A stretch of 6,444 bases of DNA from Firmicutes bacterium UBA7709 (lineage in GTDB: Bacteria; Bacillota_A; Clostridia; Peptostreptococcales; Anaerovoracaceae). Each line of letters begins with the position of its first letter. Position 1 is the first letter of the stretch. Positions 5,130 through 6,444 of this stretch are shown in pieces. The translations under genes and the position numbers were made by a program. Location: the NCBI GenBank assembly GCA_002482405.1, contig DLFX01000040.1, forward strand, positions 1 to 6,444, read 5' to 3'. The notes beneath the pieces were generated by a model. It had not been told where the DNA came from. It saw only the letters and a program-made list of their open reading frames with translations, and searched no databases.

Positions 5130-6444
5130 TTATTTGTTTTCAAACGCGGGGATCGTCCGCCCCTGTTTTTCGCCGCTTCCCGACGTCCTGTTCAAGTCGG
5201 GGAAGGTCTCTTCAAAGCTTTTCTCACCGTTTCCCAGCGCCTCCACGGTTCTGGCATGGCCTGTCTTTTTCACAATCCTGTATGCGATCATAGGCAGTCC
5301 CACCGCCCCGCAGGCGATGAGGAAGATGACGAACTGCCCCTCTCCCGCGGCCATCAGAGCCAGACATGCGACCTGCGCTCCCAAGGCAAAGCGGGGGATC
5401 CACGCCTGTGATTTTTTCACCTTGACCGTCAGCGCCTGCTCCGGATCATAGCCGTTTTTCTTTAACCGCTTTCTGAAGACCTGCTGCGATGCGATGATCC
5501 CTACCCAGGCCAGCGTTCCCGTAAAGCCCGACAGGGACAGCAGGCTCGCATAAACGCCGGATTCCGATGCGAAGAGCCCTATCATGAGAACGATCCACAT
5601 AAACACCAGTGTGAAAATCACCGCATGTCTCGGATTGCTGCTCTTATTGAGCTTCGACAGAGCCTTGGGAGCCAGACCTTCGATGGAAAGCCCGTAAAGG
5701 CATCTGACCGTCCCGTAAAAGCCGGTGTTGGCGCAGCTGAACGCGGCGATCAGGACGACGCCCGACATGACCGCCGCAAGGAAGTTCATGTGATAGTGCT
5801 GTAAAACCTGAGCGAATACGGCGTTTTCAATGGTCGCCTTTCCGAATGGGAAGATGAGCAGAATCATTGCGATGGGAATCATATAGAGTCCGACGATGCG
5901 GTACGTCACGCTTTTGCAGGCTTTCGGCACCGCTCTTTCGGGGTCTTCCGTCTCCGCCGCAGCAAGCCCTATGATCTCGGTTCCCTGGAAGGTCACAAGC
6001 ACGATGACCATGGACGTGATGACGATGCCGAGGCCGTTGGGGAAAATATCGGCGGTCAGGCTTCCGGACCCGAAATTGATGGATGATCCGAGGAAGCCCT
6101 TATTGCCCCAGAGGCCGATCCAGATTCCAAAAGCGACGACGATAAAAAGAACTGTGACGCAGATTTTTGTCAGCGCCAAAACCGACTCTATCTTTGCGAA
6201 TATATCCACGGCCGCCAGATTGATGATCGTCAGCAGGGCCAAAGCTCCGATGGCGTAAGCGGCGGTGTTTCCTTTAAAGAACGCGTTGATTACGATGGCG
6301 GATGCGATGGCCTCCGAAGGGACATAGCAAACCCAGTTGAACCAGAAGGACCAGCCCATGCCCGCGGACACGGTCTCTCCTAAGAATTCATTTGTATAAG
6401 CCACAAAGGAACCCTTCCGGGGCAGATTTACCAATAATTCCGCA
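5130..6444 (-). CDS. AAT family amino acid permease (APC superfamily), N-terminus beyond the window
   Basis: The reading frame is open to the right edge, so the start lies outside; the first internal candidate, a TTG at 6432-6434, is inside a conserved region and is not a credible start. At least 437 residues are present, and roughly the first two helices of the family are missing. The visible part begins AELLVNLPRKGSFVAYTNEFLG, the loop and start of helix 3 in amino acid transporter (AAT) family permeases, followed by GMGWSFWFNW. Farther on are the helix-6 motif TFQGTEIIGLAAAETEDPERAVPKA (about 148-172 counted from that TTG) and NPRHAV in the helix 8-9 region. About ten membrane segments remain, ending in a long hydrophilic tail of about 45 residues rich in Glu, Gly and Lys. 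It most resembles carriers for lysine, S-methylmethionine, GABA or similar amino acids, driven by proton symport; the substrate is not determinable. It ends in its own terminator. Confidence 0.9.
   Translation of the reverse strand, partial: AELLVNLPRKGSFVAYTNEFLGETVSAGMGWSFWFNWVCYVPSEAIASAIVINAFFKGNTAAYAIGALALLTIINLAAVDIFAKIESVLALTKICVTVLFIVVAFGIWIGLWGNKGFLGSSINFGSGSLTADIFPNGLGIVITSMVIVLVTFQGTEIIGLAAAETEDPERAVPKACKSVTYRIVGLYMIPIAMILLIFPFGKATIENAVFAQVLQHYHMNFLAAVMSGVVLIAAFSCANTGFYGTVRCLYGLSIEGLAPKALSKLNKSSNPRHAVIFTLVFMWIVLMIGLFASESGVYASLLSLSGFTGTLAWVGIIASQQVFRKRLKKNGYDPEQALTVKVKKSQAWIPRFALGAQVACLALMAAGEGQFVIFLIACGAVGLPMIAYRIVKKTGHARTVEALGNGEKSFEETFPDLNRTSGSGEKQGRTIPAFENK

Noticed and set aside
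5134..6258. Plus-strand reading frames opposite the AAT permease
   Set aside because: They are antisense shadows of a gene with clear AAT motifs, with no start signals of their own.
6432..6434. TTG as the start of the AAT permease
   Set aside because: The frame stays open to the window edge and the residues before it (AEL) continue the conserved AAT loop, so the gene simply runs off the window.

Overview
The window holds four protein-coding genes, all on the minus strand. In transcription order (right to left) they are an AAT-type amino acid permease cut by the right edge, a full-length APC/PUT-like amino acid or polyamine permease, a NuoL/EchA-type membrane subunit, a NuoH/EchB-type membrane subunit, and the first 20 codons of a NuoB/EchC-type small subunit cut by the left edge. 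That makes five genes in all, counting the two partial ones.

The left half (1-2850) is the front of an energy-converting group 4 [NiFe] hydrogenase operon. The order NuoL-like, NuoH-like, NuoB-like is that of ech (echA-echB-echC). The three genes are almost fused: a 1-nt gap separates echA from echB, and the echB stop codon lies inside the echC Shine-Dalgarno sequence. The operon has its own sigma-A-type promoter about 125 bp upstream of echA. Next to the -35 is an 18-bp TTGT-N10-ACAA inverted repeat that resembles an operator for the redox repressor Rex. Farther upstream is an unexplained cluster of TATTTC half-sites.

The right half (3243-6444) carries two unrelated-looking amino acid permeases of the APC superfamily. 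Each ends in its own intrinsic terminator, so the three transcription units appear separate. Protein coding density is high, and the only long non-coding stretch is 2851-3242.

The organism looks like an anaerobic, amino-acid-using Firmicute (Clostridia). This rests on strong AGGAGG ribosome binding sites, a TTG start, TTG/TATAAT promoters, U-tract terminators, moderate GC in genes with AT-rich spacers, and an Ech hydrogenase beside amino acid permeases. The species cannot be named from the sequence. A plausible joint role is that imported amino acids are fermented to reduced ferredoxin, that Ech reoxidises the ferredoxin to H2 while exporting H+ or Na+, and that the resulting gradient drives uptake. 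This link is inference from gene content and neighbourhood.
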